A DNA stretch of 64,000 nucleotides from Acinetobacter sp. S54. Lineage in GTDB: Bacteria > Pseudomonadota > Gammaproteobacteria > Pseudomonadales > Moraxellaceae. The notes under the pieces are model-generated. The model was given only the letters and a program-made list of their open reading frames with translations, was not told where the DNA came from and ran no database searches. How positions within the stretch are numbered: the first letter of the stretch is position 1; every line of letters begins with the position of its first letter. Below, in pieces: positions 16,837 through 25,889 of the stretch. The translations under genes and the position numbers were made by a program. The stretch covers positions 186,001 to 250,000 of the forward strand of contig NZ_JACVUI010000004.1 of NCBI RefSeq assembly GCF_016624945.1, in the 5' to 3' direction.

Positions 16837-17262
16837 ATGCCAATTCTTCATATTCAAGATATCTTTTCTCAATTTCAATATTATCAGTCTCTCTATCTGG
16901 ATATTTTGCATAATCCAGAATTGTACTACCAACCAGTTTTAGATGCTCATATTCATTTTTCTATTGTTAGTGAAGAAAAAATTTATCTGGGCGATTTATT
17001 ACAATTGTGGCTGGGCGATAAATGGACAGAGCATCAGGTTAAAGTTTTGAGTGACGTCAATCAAGGTTTATGGACACAACTTAACGAATGCTGGCATAAC
17101 TCATTGTTTCTTTTTGCTATTGAGAGGAAAGGACTTTTTGCAAAAACATCTGCATTGGCATGGAGTACGGAAGAACAGCAAGTTAAAGAAATTACCTTGG
17201 AACAGGCCTTACCTTATTATTGCCATTACTTAAGTCTGGAACGACCTAAGCGTTTTAGTTAA
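16837..17262 (+). CDS. Uncharacterised protein, 141 residues
   Basis: No family recognised. The product is soluble and acidic, rich in aromatic residues (FSQFQYYQSLYLDILHNPELYYQP, WLGDKWTEHQ, LPYYCHYLSLERPKRFS), with no signal peptide. The start at 16837 is preferred over the in-frame ATG at 16813 because GGAGGG lies eight bases before it. Upstream, GTTTGAAT-CAA-ATTCAAAC (16762-16780) is a perfect inverted repeat that may be an operator. It is convergent with the aminotransferase gene across a bidirectional terminator. Confidence 0.75.
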   Translation: MPILHIQDIFSQFQYYQSLYLDILHNPELYYQPVLDAHIHFSIVSEEKIYLGDLLQLWLGDKWTEHQVKVLSDVNQGLWTQLNECWHNSLFLFAIERKGLFAKTSALAWSTEEQQVKEITLEQALPYYCHYLSLERPKRFS

Positions 17263-17294
17263 TTTTTAGCAAACTAAAATCTTTGTATATAAAA

Positions 17295-17324
17295 GAAAAA
17301 AACCTATCCGAAGATAGGTTTTTT
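17295..17324. terminator. Bidirectional terminator
   Basis: Stem AAAACCTATC / GATAGGTTTT (17299-17308 and 17313-17322), loop CGAA, A-run and T-run on opposite sides; it serves both convergent genes. Confidence 0.9.
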
Positions 17325-17339
17325 GATGTTCAAAGCGGA

Positions 17340-18572
17340 TTAAGCTTTTTTCTCAGCTTCAATTGAGGCAATCGCAGCGTCTATTCCATCAATAGATTCG
17401 GCTGCTTTTTTAATGCGTGCTAATGCATCCACTAGGACTTCATCTGCTGTAGCATAAGAGATACGCATAAAACCACCTAGCCCAAAAGCATCCCCTGGTA
17501 CAACTGCAACGCCTGTTTCTTCAAGTAACCATTCTGAAAACTCTGTACAAGATTTTAAACCTTTAGCACGAATGAGCGGACGAATATTGGCATACGCGTA
17601 GAAAGCACCATCTGCAGGTAGACAGCTAATACCATGAATTTCATTTAAACCATTCACCACTAAATCATGACGGCGTTTAAATGCTTCAATCATGGGCTCA
17701 AGTACATCTTGCGGGCCATTTAATGCAGCCTCAGCAGCAACTTGTGAAATTGAAGTTGGGTTTGACGTTGATTGAGACTGAATTTTTTTCATTGCACCAA
17801 TAAGTTTTGCAGGACCTGCCGCATAACCAATACGCCAACCTGTCATCGCATAGGCTTTAGATACACCATTTAGAACAATCGTGCGGTCATACAAATCTGG
17901 AGCAACAGTTGCGATATTGTAGAATTCATCTTCCCAGCGAATAGGTTCATACATGTCGTCAGATGCAATATAAACTTGTGGGTGTTTACGCAGAACATCA
18001 GCCAACGCTTCGAGTTCAGCTTTTGTATAAATCATGCCTGTTGGGTTAGAAGGGCTATTGAGTACTAATAAACGTGTATTCGGTGTAATAGCAGCTTCTA
18101 ATTGTTCAGGTGTAATTTTGAAACGTTGGTCTTCACCACATTTCACAATAACCGGTGTCCCTTCAGCGATAATCACCATATCTGGATAACTTACCCAGTA
18201 AGGTGCGGGAATAATCACTTCGTCACCTTTATTTAACAATGCTAATGCAAGGTTGAAAAATGACTGTTTACCGCCACAAGATACTAAAATCTGGTTGGCT
18301 TGATAATCAAGATTATTGTCGCGTTTAAGTTTTGCAATGATTGCTTTTTTTAGGCCTGGCGTACCATCAACTGCTGTATATTTAGTAAAACCATTATTAA
18401 TGGCTTCAATAGCAGCATCTTTGATGTGTTGCGGGGTATCAAAATCTGGTTCACCTGCACCCAAACCAATCACATTTTTACCCGCTGCTTTAAGTTCAGC
18501 AGCTTTATTGGTAACAGCAAGAGTAGGGGACGGTTTGATGGCATTTACACGATCAGACAGACGTACGTCCAC
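17340..18572 (-). CDS. aspC: Aspartate aminotransferase, class I PLP-dependent
   Basis: Transfers the amino group of aspartate to 2-oxoglutarate. The protein has the subgroup I-gamma features of Thermus/Bacillus-type enzymes: MDVRLSDRVNAIKPSPTLAVT, the glycine-rich GLGAGEPDFDTP, LVLNSPSNPTGMIY for the PLP-binding Asn, the DDMYEPI Asp, the Schiff-base Lys in NGVSKAYAMTGWRIGY (about residue 240) and the substrate Arg in GFMRISYA. The 410 residues include an Ala/Glu-rich C-terminal extension. It is monocistronic. Prephenate or glutamate-prephenate activity is possible in this subgroup; aspartate is most likely. Confidence 0.92.
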   Translation of the reverse strand: MDVRLSDRVNAIKPSPTLAVTNKAAELKAAGKNVIGLGAGEPDFDTPQHIKDAAIEAINNGFTKYTAVDGTPGLKKAIIAKLKRDNNLDYQANQILVSCGGKQSFFNLALALLNKGDEVIIPAPYWVSYPDMVIIAEGTPVIVKCGEDQRFKITPEQLEAAITPNTRLLVLNSPSNPTGMIYTKAELEALADVLRKHPQVYIASDDMYEPIRWEDEFYNIATVAPDLYDRTIVLNGVSKAYAMTGWRIGYAAGPAKLIGAMKKIQSQSTSNPTSISQVAAEAALNGPQDVLEPMIEAFKRRHDLVVNGLNEIHGISCLPADGAFYAYANIRPLIRAKGLKSCTEFSEWLLEETGVAVVPGDAFGLGGFMRISYATADEVLVDALARIKKAAESIDGIDAAIASIEAEKKA

Positions 18573-18786
18573 GGCAGCATTCCTTCTAATGGGATTAAAA
18601 AAATAAAAGCATACTATCTTAGCCCAAAATCGTTGACACGTGTTTTATTATCAAAACAAATTTATAAAAAACCTAAAATCAATGTCGGTGAAATAATCAA
18701 ATTGTAAGTTGCAGTGTTATTTTTAAGGGCATCTCGGGACAAAATCATTTAAGATATGCAAAGATCACCCAATTTAAGTGAACATC

Positions 18787-18969
18787 ATGAGTGAACAAAA
18801 GCCCAAAGCAAAAAAGGCTGTGGTGAAATTACCTTTTCCAATGCCTAAAGCGACTGATTGCGATGACGAAGACGCCGTGCATAATCAGGTTCGTCCTAAG
18901 CCTGAACAGTATGCAGATCGGACTTGGATGCCACCACGTGGTACGCGTAGATCGATGGGAAAACGTTAA
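18787..18969 (+). CDS. Small basic hypothetical protein, 60 residues
   Basis: Product MSEQKPKAKKAVVKLPFPMP, then a DCDDEDAVHNQVRPKPEQYADRTW segment and a basic end (PRGTRRSMGKR). Low complexity and likely disordered. I recognise no family. The start at 18787 is preferred to the GTG at 18778. A strong terminator follows, which supports a real transcript. Confidence 0.65.
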   Translation: MSEQKPKAKKAVVKLPFPMPKATDCDDEDAVHNQVRPKPEQYADRTWMPPRGTRRSMGKR

Positions 18970-18999
18970 TTTTAATTGTTTTACCTCAGCTATGAATTG

Positions 19000-19030
19000 A
19001 AAAGCCCCTTTATAAAGTAAGGGGCTTTTT
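19000..19030 (+). terminator. Intrinsic terminator
   Basis: Stem AAAAGCCCCTT / AAGGGGCTTTT (19000-19010 and 19019-19029) with T-run. Confidence 0.9.
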
Positions 19031-19053
19031 CATAAATAATGCTTATCTTTTGC

Positions 19054-19098
19054 TTGACGAATGTCTACAAAGTAGTTATTGTTATATTATAACATTTC
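19054..19098 (+). promoter_or_regulatory. Promoter with overlapping Zur operator before the alternative L36 gene
   Basis: TTGACG (19054-19059) and TATTGT (19077-19082) are 17 bases apart. Over the -10 lies a palindrome, GTTATA-T-TATAAC, extended on the right by ATTTC. Against the enterobacterial Zur consensus as I recall it (GAAATGTTATA-N-TATAACATTTC), positions 19076-19098 match 19 of 22 defined bases, with the right half perfect. Placement over the -10 element fits repression by zinc-loaded Zur. Confidence 0.75.
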
Positions 19099-19116
19099 AA
19101 TAAATGAGATTATCCT

Positions 19117-19242
19117 ATGCAAGTTCTCTCTTCTCTTAAAAGTGCAAAAAAGCGCTCACCTGATTGTCAAATCGTTCGTCGTCGTGGCAAGCTTTATGTG
19201 ATTTGTAAATCCAATCCACGTTTTAAAGCAAGACAAGGTTAA
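19117..19242 (+). CDS. ykgO: Alternative 50S ribosomal protein L36 (zinc-independent type, ykgO)
   Basis: A 41-residue protein, [20 protein letters not shown], then [20 protein letters not shown] and Gly, of the YkgO type. Only two cysteines (17 and 30) remain and the complete zinc-ribbon set of the usual L36 is missing, so it needs no zinc. Such C-minus paralogues replace the zinc-binding protein under zinc starvation, freeing zinc from ribosomes. The upstream Zur box supports exactly this role. The gene is followed within bases by a terminator. The usual partner, an alternative L31, is not visible in the window. Confidence 0.93.
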   Translation: MQVLSSLKSAKKRSPDCQIVRRRGKLYVICKSNPRFKARQG

Positions 19243-19265
19243 AACAGGCTTTTGCCTGTTTTTCA
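19241..19265. terminator. Terminator between L36 and the GGDEF gene
   Basis: Stem AAAACAGGC / GCCTGTTTT (19241-19249 and 19254-19262) with loop TTTT. It overlaps the L36 stop and reaches the end of the minus-strand GGDEF gene. Confidence 0.88.
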
Positions 19266-20699
19266 AATTGCTTCTTTATCCTGATAAAAATGTTTTTTGC
19301 GCTGATACATTTGCTGATCCGCTCGTTTGAGCATAGATTCGATACTTTCATTTTCAAGCGTGATTGCAGAACCCAAGGACATGCTAATAGGTTGACTTGA
19401 ATAATATTGGTTATCGATATTAAACAATTCCTGAATGGTTTGTAACATGACTAAAACGGCTGTTTCATCTGTTCCCGGCATGAGAATGACAAATTCATCA
19501 CCGCCGATACGTGAAGCTGTATACGTTGTATTTTGAATAGCCTGAGTCAAAACACTACCAACACGGCGTAATAATCCATCGCCTACATCATGCCCGAGTT
19601 GATCATTGATTTCTTTCAAGCCATTCATATCCAGAAAAATACAGGATACTGGCCGTAAAATGCTACGTTCAAGCCGATTGAGTTCTTCTGTAAAAAAAGA
19701 ACGGTTATAAAGTTTGGTGAGCACATCATGCTTGCCTAGATATTCCAGATAATTTTCAGCCTTTTTCCGTGCAGTAATATCTGTTAATGCAACCTGTACC
19801 AATCCCCAATCTTCTTCATAACCGGGAAAAACGGTAAATTGCAACAGTACATTTCGAATGCTGCCATCTAACGCATAATTTACGGCCTCACGCTGGTGAT
19901 GAATGTTACCTTTCCATAACTCAATCAGTTGTTCACGGAAGGTACTGAGCATTTCATTGGCAAATACTTTATGAATATTTTTTAGTAGAGTTTGTTTATC
20001 TGAGGCCTGAAATAAATCCAATGTGGCCTGATTAATGTCAAGTATTAAAATATCCTCGATGCATTGATTAACAAATTCAGGATGTACATCTAGAAAGGTA
20101 CGAAAATCATCAATTCCCATTTGTTTTAATTGATCGATTCGAACTTTAACCCGACTGAAATCTTCCACCCAAAGCGAAGCGGGTGAATATACAAATCTTG
20201 CTTCTGCCAGGCGACGGTTTTTTTCTTCCTGTCTGCGGGCATTTTGATAAGATGTTACATCCTCAGTCGTCACAAGAACTTGTGCAAAAGACTGTTCGTA
20301 ACCCGGTAAAATTGCGCCACGCAATTGAATATCAAGACGTTTTCCAGATAAGCTGTAATTAACTGCAACACTGGAAAAATGTGTTTTACCCTCCCATAAA
20401 TCGACTAACTCGTACAGATGCGATTTGAACATATCTTCCTGAAAAATACGATCCAGATTGCCACATAAATGTTCCTGCGAATCAGCTTCAAATAAATTAA
20501 GAGTTTGTTGATTGACTGAAATAATTTTTATTTTATGCGCACATTGGCGAACTCGATCAAGATCTTCATTCAAGAAAGTATATAGATCTTGAATGCCCTG
20601 AGCACGCCATGCATTAAACTGGTTTTTTATATCGCTATAATCTTCCAGCCACATTGGAATAGGTGCAAGGTCAAAAATAGATGAATCTAAAGTCGGCAT
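19263..20699 (-). CDS. Diguanylate cyclase with tandem PAS domains
   Basis: Makes cyclic di-GMP from two GTP. Two similar PAS-like domains follow one another (about residues 10-150 and 170-310), sharing PIPMWLEDYS / PASLWVEDFS starts, VNQQTLNLF / INQATLDLF cores and VTTEDVT / VALTDIT ends, so they arose by duplication. A short linker leads to a GGDEF domain (about 320-478) with an intact RIGGDEF active site and ILRPVSCIFLDMNGLKEIND. The position of the inhibitory RxxD I-site five residues before GGDEF reads NTTY, so product inhibition is probably absent. No membrane segments are visible: a soluble sensor. Confidence 0.9.
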   Translation of the reverse strand: MPTLDSSIFDLAPIPMWLEDYSDIKNQFNAWRAQGIQDLYTFLNEDLDRVRQCAHKIKIISVNQQTLNLFEADSQEHLCGNLDRIFQEDMFKSHLYELVDLWEGKTHFSSVAVNYSLSGKRLDIQLRGAILPGYEQSFAQVLVTTEDVTSYQNARRQEEKNRRLAEARFVYSPASLWVEDFSRVKVRIDQLKQMGIDDFRTFLDVHPEFVNQCIEDILILDINQATLDLFQASDKQTLLKNIHKVFANEMLSTFREQLIELWKGNIHHQREAVNYALDGSIRNVLLQFTVFPGYEEDWGLVQVALTDITARKKAENYLEYLGKHDVLTKLYNRSFFTEELNRLERSILRPVSCIFLDMNGLKEINDQLGHDVGDGLLRRVGSVLTQAIQNTTYTASRIGGDEFVILMPGTDETAVLVMLQTIQELFNIDNQYYSSQPISMSLGSAITLENESIESMLKRADQQMYQRKKHFYQDKEAI

Positions 20700-20887
20700 T
20701 TAGGGCAAATTCCAATGAATTATTTAATTTTTAAAGGAGTATAAAACCAACGCTTATACTTGGAAATAGAAAGGTGTAAAAAATAGACAATTTAAGTGAA
20801 GTATTTAGAAATACTAGAATATAATTTTAATGCATACCTGATTATTTTGCTCCTTTAGTGGTATAAAAGAGCAAACAGCAAACTATT

Positions 20888-21688
20888 TTATGATTTTACC
20901 CGATTAATGGGGTGCTGGATGGTAATGTCTCCACGCCACAATTTGATAAAGTCTTGTTCATCAATATCATAAAGTTCCATAAGGGCTACGATAACCCCCA
21001 CAAAAATCATAGCACCTTCGCTATTACCATGAAAATTAAAAATCTTGCCATTTAGCTTACTGAGAATATCTTCAAGTTCACGCTCACGACCACGACCATA
21101 GCGGTCACGGGGGTACATTTCTTCATTTAAAACAATTAAGGCGATGGCCTTTTCGGCATCACTTAATGCAGTTTTATTCAATGCTTCTTCAAAAGAGTCA
21201 CTACCATGATCAAAATAGAAAATTACATCGTCATTAATAAAGGCATGTACTGTGTTTGAAGTTAAATCGGGGAACTGAGAAATAGCATTTTCATCAATAT
21301 AGGGCTTAAATGATTCAGGTAAAATCACATTGGAATGAATACCTTTAAATAAAGGTGCAATTTCTGAAACTTTATAGCCCGCGATACCACAACCCAAAGC
21401 AGTGATGAAATATTTTATTTTGGGATGATGTTGGACATAGGTTTTAAAATCATTCACATAATGCTCAATTTGAGACAAGGGCATTCGTTGTAAATGTTCA
21501 TTTAAAGTTGGAATAGCAAAACTTTGACCAGCCCAACCACGACCGACATTATTTACGGCACCAAAATGCTGTGCGGCAACACGAGCTGCACCATGTGTAT
21601 GCTGTCCAGCCATATTACTGCCAAAGACAAAAACCGTATCTTCAGGAAGTTCAGTGACAATGCTTTCGTCGTGATAATGGTATGCCAT
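20888..21688 (-). CDS. A1S_2505-like protein with macro-domain-like N-terminus
   Basis: The N-terminal 130 residues carry EDTVFVFGSNMAGQHTHGAARVAAQHFGA, GRGWAGQSFAIPT and YFITALGCGIAGYKVSEIAPLF. This pattern recalls the family named after Acinetobacter A1S_2505 (a phage non-structural protein label) and resembles macro-domain folds that bind ADP-ribose. The C-terminal half (about 140-266), with acidic ALSDAEKAIALIVLNEEMYPRDRYGRGRERELED and FHGNSEGAMIFVGVIVALMELYD, is not something I recognise. The 266-residue protein is soluble. It is divergent from uvrB, so both share the region 21689-21852. Confidence 0.65.
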   Translation of the reverse strand: MAYHYHDESIVTELPEDTVFVFGSNMAGQHTHGAARVAAQHFGAVNNVGRGWAGQSFAIPTLNEHLQRMPLSQIEHYVNDFKTYVQHHPKIKYFITALGCGIAGYKVSEIAPLFKGIHSNVILPESFKPYIDENAISQFPDLTSNTVHAFINDDVIFYFDHGSDSFEEALNKTALSDAEKAIALIVLNEEMYPRDRYGRGRERELEDILSKLNGKIFNFHGNSEGAMIFVGVIVALMELYDIDEQDFIKLWRGDITIQHPINRVKS

Positions 21689-21778
21689 GTCGTTTCAGTT
21701 CTGATCTTGATTTCCTCCATGTTGCAGAGGAAAAGGGGATGGGTCAAGTACAATATGTAGAAATTAAATTTACAGGAA

Positions 21779-21818
21779 AAGCCTTTAAATTGAGGGGGAA
21801 TTGCCCCATAAAGGGCTT
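21779..21818 (+). other. Extended hairpin in the uvrB leader
   Basis: AAGCCTTTA (21779-21787) can pair with TAAAGGGCTT (21809-21818) with one bulge, enclosing a second stem GGGG / CCCC (21795-21798 and 21804-21807). There is no T-run, so it is not an obvious terminator. No LexA-type box is visible here, in line with the absence of LexA in Acinetobacter. Confidence 0.35.
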
Positions 21819-21852
21819 AGTGAAATGAAATTTAGAAAAAGAGAGCGTGTGC

Positions 21853-23874
21853 GTGAGCGATAAACAACCCTTTGAATTAGTCACTAGTTACCAGCCCGCA
21901 GGTGATCAACCGCAGGCGATTGAAAAGCTGGTGCATGGTGTTGAAAGTGGTTATCGCAATCAGTTGCTATTGGGGGTCACTGGTTCAGGTAAAACTTATA
22001 CCATGGCCAATGTGATTGCACAGACTCAGCGACCAACTATTGTTATGGCACACAATAAAACTCTAGCGGCACAGCTTTATGGAGAGTTTAAGGCGTTTTT
22101 TCCCAACAACGCAGTAGAATATTTTGTCAGTTATTATGACTATTATCAGCCTGAAGCTTATGTGCCTTCGTCCGATACTTTTATTGAAAAAGATGCCGCA
22201 ATTAATGATCATATTGACCAGATGCGCTTATCGGCAACTCGTGCTTTATTGGAGCGTCGTGACGCGATTATTGTAGCTTCGGTTTCTGCAATTTATGGTT
22301 TGGGTGATCCCGAAGCCTATATGAAAATGTTGCTGCACGTGGTTGAAGGCGATCGGGTTAATCGTGATGACCTGATTCGTCGGTTGGTTGAAATGCAATA
22401 TACCCGTAATGAACTGGAATTTTTACGCGGTACGTATCGCATTCGTGGTGAAATTTTGGATGTATTTCCTGCCGAATCTGATCAAAATGCAATTCGTATC
22501 GAGCTGTTTGATGATGAAGTTGAATCTATTCGCTGGTTTGATCCATTGACTGGTAAAATGTTGCGTAAAGTACCGCGCGTGACGATTTACCCTAAAAGTC
22601 ATTACGTCACGCCAAAAGACAATTTATCGCGCGCGATTGATACCATTAAGGTTGAGTTACAGGATCAACTTAAATTTTTCCGTGAACATGACAAACTGAT
22701 CGAAGCACAGCGCATTGAACAACGTACTCGTTATGATCTGGAAATGATGCAGCAATTGGGCTACACCAATGGTATCGAAAACTATTCACGTCACTTGTCT
22801 GGTCGTCCATCGGGGGAAGCACCACCGACTTTATTTGATTACGTGCCTGATGATGCGTTACTGATTATTGATGAATCACATGTTACGGTTCCGCAAATTG
22901 GTGCAATGTATAAAGGTGATCGTTCGCGCAAGGAAAATTTGGTCAATTATGGTTTCCGTTTACCAAGTGCACTTGATAACCGTCCTATGAAATTTGAAGA
23001 ATGGGAGCGAATTGTTCCGACTACGATTTATGTCAGTGCAACACCAGCCAAGTACGAACTAGAACGATCAGATCAGATCGTAGAACAAGTCGTACGTCCG
23101 ACAGGTTTAGTTGATCCTGAAATTGAAATTCGTCCAGTATTGACACAAGTTGATGATGTTCTTTCTGAAATTAATCTTCGTAAAGATCTGGATGAGCGTG
23201 TTTTAGTGACCACCTTGACTAAACGTATGGCGGAAGATCTTACCTCTTATTTAAAAGAATATGGGGTGAAAGTAGCCTATCTGCATTCCGATATCGATAC
23301 TGTCGAACGAGTCAAGATTATTCATGAACTACGCACTGGGGTTCATGATGTGTTGATCGGTATTAACTTGCTGCGTGAAGGTCTAGATATGCCAGAGGTG
23401 TCTCTGGTCGCAATTCTGGATGCAGACAAAGAAGGGTTTCTGCGTTCGGAACGTTCACTTATTCAAACCATCGGGCGTGCCGCACGTAATCTAAAAGGTA
23501 AAGCAATCTTATATGCAGACCGTATCACGGACTCTATGCAAAAAGCCATAGATGAAACAGAGCGTCGCCGTGCCAAACAGATTGAGTTTAATGAAGAGCA
23601 TGGCATTACTCCACGTAGTGCGGTACGACAAAAAATCAAGGAAATTGATACCGGTGAAGTCTTTAATGACGATGAGATTGATGCCAAAGTTTCTGCTCAG
23701 GCGAAAGCACTTTCAGCAGATGAACGGCACATTCTTGCGGATCCAAAACTCTTTACCAAGCATATTTCTAAACTGGAAAAAGAGATGATCAAGGCATCCA
23801 AAGAATTGCAGTTTGAACAAGCTGCACGTTTGCGTGATGAAATTGTGCGATTAAAAGCACAGATGCTGCAATAA
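21853..23874 (+). CDS. uvrB: Excinuclease ABC subunit B
   Basis: Central damage-verification helicase of nucleotide excision repair, working with UvrA and UvrC. Walker A GVTGSGKT lies near residues 37-44. The [22 protein letters not shown] beta-hairpin that clamps DNA, the DESH box, SATPAKYE motif [18 protein letters not shown] and the IGRAARN motif VI are all intact, and the C-terminal UVR domain ([24 protein letters not shown]) binds UvrC. The start is the GTG at 21853 with GAGAG seven bases upstream, giving 673 residues, the same length as E. coli UvrB. Confidence 0.97.
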   Translation: MSDKQPFELVTSYQPAGDQPQAIEKLVHGVESGYRNQLLLGVTGSGKTYTMANVIAQTQRPTIVMAHNKTLAAQLYGEFKAFFPNNAVEYFVSYYDYYQPEAYVPSSDTFIEKDAAINDHIDQMRLSATRALLERRDAIIVASVSAIYGLGDPEAYMKMLLHVVEGDRVNRDDLIRRLVEMQYTRNELEFLRGTYRIRGEILDVFPAESDQNAIRIELFDDEVESIRWFDPLTGKMLRKVPRVTIYPKSHYVTPKDNLSRAIDTIKVELQDQLKFFREHDKLIEAQRIEQRTRYDLEMMQQLGYTNGIENYSRHLSGRPSGEAPPTLFDYVPDDALLIIDESHVTVPQIGAMYKGDRSRKENLVNYGFRLPSALDNRPMKFEEWERIVPTTIYVSATPAKYELERSDQIVEQVVRPTGLVDPEIEIRPVLTQVDDVLSEINLRKDLDERVLVTTLTKRMAEDLTSYLKEYGVKVAYLHSDIDTVERVKIIHELRTGVHDVLIGINLLREGLDMPEVSLVAILDADKEGFLRSERSLIQTIGRAARNLKGKAILYADRITDSMQKAIDETERRRAKQIEFNEEHGITPRSAVRQKIKEIDTGEVFNDDEIDAKVSAQAKALSADERHILADPKLFTKHISKLEKEMIKASKELQFEQAARLRDEIVRLKAQMLQ

Positions 23875-24000
23875 ACTCATAAACTATTTACTCTGTAAAT
23901 TGCTACATATTTATACATAATTTGCATATAAAACAAGCTAATGTGAGTATTGTTTATAAATTGATGATGAATAAATCAGGCAATTGACAGGGGAATACAA

Positions 24001-24591
24001 ATGTCATTAAAACAGAATCTCCCAAAAGCCAGTTGGAGACTGACCAAAATTGCAGTGGGTGGAATTGTATTGACAGGTTTGGCAGTCGCAACGGTTGCTT
24101 ATGCACAAAATAAGCCTTTACCTACAGTTGAACGAGTAGAGTTAGATAAGTACTTGGGTGTTTGGTACGAAATTGCGCGTAAACCGATGTTTTTTGAAAA
24201 CCAATGTGTCAAAGATATTACTGCGACGTATACCTTAAATGAAAATGGTAATGTGGTCGTGGATAATCGTTGCTACAGTAAAGATGGTTTGCTGAAACAA
24301 TCAATCGGTGAGGCTTTTGTTGAAAACCCACCTTTTAATACCAAACTAAAAGTAAGTTTTTTACCAGAAGCGGTGCGCTGGATTCCTGTGGCCCGTGGAG
24401 ATTACTGGATACTTAAACTCGATGAAAATTATCAAACTGTGCTAGTGGGTGAACCTTCACGTAAATATCTTTGGGTTTTGTCCAGAACACCAGAACTTTC
24501 TGAAGATGTAGTCAATGAATATTTGAACTATGCAAAATCCTTAGGTTATGAACTCAATGATATTATTCGCCCTCAACATACCTTAAAATAA
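24001..24591 (+). CDS. blc: Lipocalin family protein (Blc-like)
   Basis: Bacterial lipocalin that binds hydrophobic ligands such as lysophospholipids at the cell envelope. An N-terminal basic stretch is followed by a hydrophobic segment (IAVGGIVLTGLAVATVAYA) serving as signal or anchor; no lipobox Cys is visible, unlike E. coli Blc. The lipocalin signature LDKYLGVWYEIARKPMFFE is near residue 50, followed by conserved YTLNENGNVVVDNRCY, GDYWILKLDENYQTVLVGEPSRKYLWVLSR and the C-terminal helix. The 196 residues fit. It stands alone downstream of uvrB. Confidence 0.9.
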   Translation: MSLKQNLPKASWRLTKIAVGGIVLTGLAVATVAYAQNKPLPTVERVELDKYLGVWYEIARKPMFFENQCVKDITATYTLNENGNVVVDNRCYSKDGLLKQSIGEAFVENPPFNTKLKVSFLPEAVRWIPVARGDYWILKLDENYQTVLVGEPSRKYLWVLSRTPELSEDVVNEYLNYAKSLGYELNDIIRPQHTLK

Positions 24592-24613
24592 ACGTTATCA
24601 TTGTAATAGAAGG

Positions 24614-24642
24614 CCATGCTGATGCATGGTTTTTTATTTTTT
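24614..24642 (+). terminator. Intrinsic terminator after the lipocalin gene
   Basis: Stem CCATGC / GCATGG (24614-24619 and 24624-24629), loop TGAT, then TTTTTTATTTTTT. Confidence 0.85.
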
Positions 24643-24690
24643 AATAGATGATTATTCAAGTTTTTCCAATTTTGCAATTACGAGTTCAAG

Positions 24691-25629
24691 ATGTTTAAAG
24701 GCATTATGCTGTCAGTTATCGCATCGGTTACCTTTGGTGTGCTGTATTTTTATACCAAGCTATTAACTGGTCTGGATAGTGAGCAGACTTTTGGCTGGCG
24801 TATGGTGGCGACGTTGCCTTTTCTCACCCTATTGATGTGGCTACTGGGTGATTTAAATCATATTAAAACGATTTATCAGCGAATTATTGCTCAACCTGCA
24901 TTTTTCTTACTTCTGATTTTATCTTCTATTTTAACATCGGTTCAGCTTTGGCTCTTTTTATGGGGTCCCATGAATGGGCGTGGTTTACAGGTTTCATTGG
25001 GTTATTTTTTATTGCCACTGGTTTTAGTCTTGAGTGGCAGTTTATTGTATGGTGAAAAGCTTTCTAAATTTCAGATCGCCGCTGTTGTTCTGGCAGTAAT
25101 AGGTGTCAGTCACGAAATCTTTCGTTTAGGTTCTATCGCGTGGGAAACTGCCTTGGTAGCGTTTGGATATTCGGCCTATTTTTTATTGCGTAAAAAAATT
25201 GGTACCGATAATTTAGGCGGTTTTTGGTGGGATATCGTTATTATCTTACCTATTGCGTTGTACTTCATTCAAAGCGGCAAGGGAAGTCTGGTTGTGTTGC
25301 AGCAACAGCCCCTTATGTTATTGGTGGTGCTTGGATTAGGGGTATTAAGTGCGATTGGTTTGGGAAGCTATATTCTAGCGAGTCGTTTTTTGCCCATGAT
25401 TCTTTTTGGTTTGCTTAGTTATTTGGAGCCCATTTTATTAGCACTTGCATCTTTGGTATTGGGTGAAAAAATTACATCAGAAGAATGGTACACCTATATT
25501 CCAATTTGGTGTGCGGTATTATTGCTGGTGATTGAAGGAAGTTGGCATCTTTATCAGCAGCGTAAAAATAAAGTGGCTTTTGAACGAAATATAGAGGTTT
25601 ATCAGAAACGTTTAAAAAATGGAGAATGA
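24691..25629 (+). CDS. rarD: EamA/RarD-type drug/metabolite transporter
   Basis: Inner-membrane protein with about ten transmembrane helices in two EamA repeats (residues about 1-140 and 150-290). The opening MFKGIMLSVIASVTFGVLYFYTKLLTGLDSEQTFGWRM and the RGLQVSLGYFLLPL and LLSYLEPILLALASLVLGE blocks are those of RarD proteins (about 300 residues). Substrate is unknown; RarD was named for a chloramphenicol-sensitivity link. The C-terminus is basic (YQQRKNKVAFERN). A weak inverted repeat CAGGAT / ATCCTG (25642-25647 and 25658-25663) follows the gene. Confidence 0.85.
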   Translation: MFKGIMLSVIASVTFGVLYFYTKLLTGLDSEQTFGWRMVATLPFLTLLMWLLGDLNHIKTIYQRIIAQPAFFLLLILSSILTSVQLWLFLWGPMNGRGLQVSLGYFLLPLVLVLSGSLLYGEKLSKFQIAAVVLAVIGVSHEIFRLGSIAWETALVAFGYSAYFLLRKKIGTDNLGGFWWDIVIILPIALYFIQSGKGSLVVLQQQPLMLLVVLGLGVLSAIGLGSYILASRFLPMILFGLLSYLEPILLALASLVLGEKITSEEWYTYIPIWCAVLLLVIEGSWHLYQQRKNKVAFERNIEVYQKRLKNGE

Positions 25630-25889
25630 GTAAAATATCAGCAGGATTTTATGATTCATCCTGTTGATGAAGCTCGCGGATCGAAATACCTTGATATAAA
25701 AGTTAAACATCAACACGCTTTTACTAAAAATTAAAATAAAAAATCATAAGTATTTTATAAATTTATAGTGAATATCACTGAAAATATCATCGACATCAAC
25801 AGCTTTTGATTCAATCTTGATGATAATTCCTTTACAATTATGGGGTTTTGAAATTCACGCCTAGAAATTATTCATTAGAGGACGTATTT

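Noticed and set aside
21689..21852. SOS (LexA) box before uvrB
   Set aside because: No CTGT-N8-ACAG palindrome is present; Acinetobacter lacks the usual LexA.
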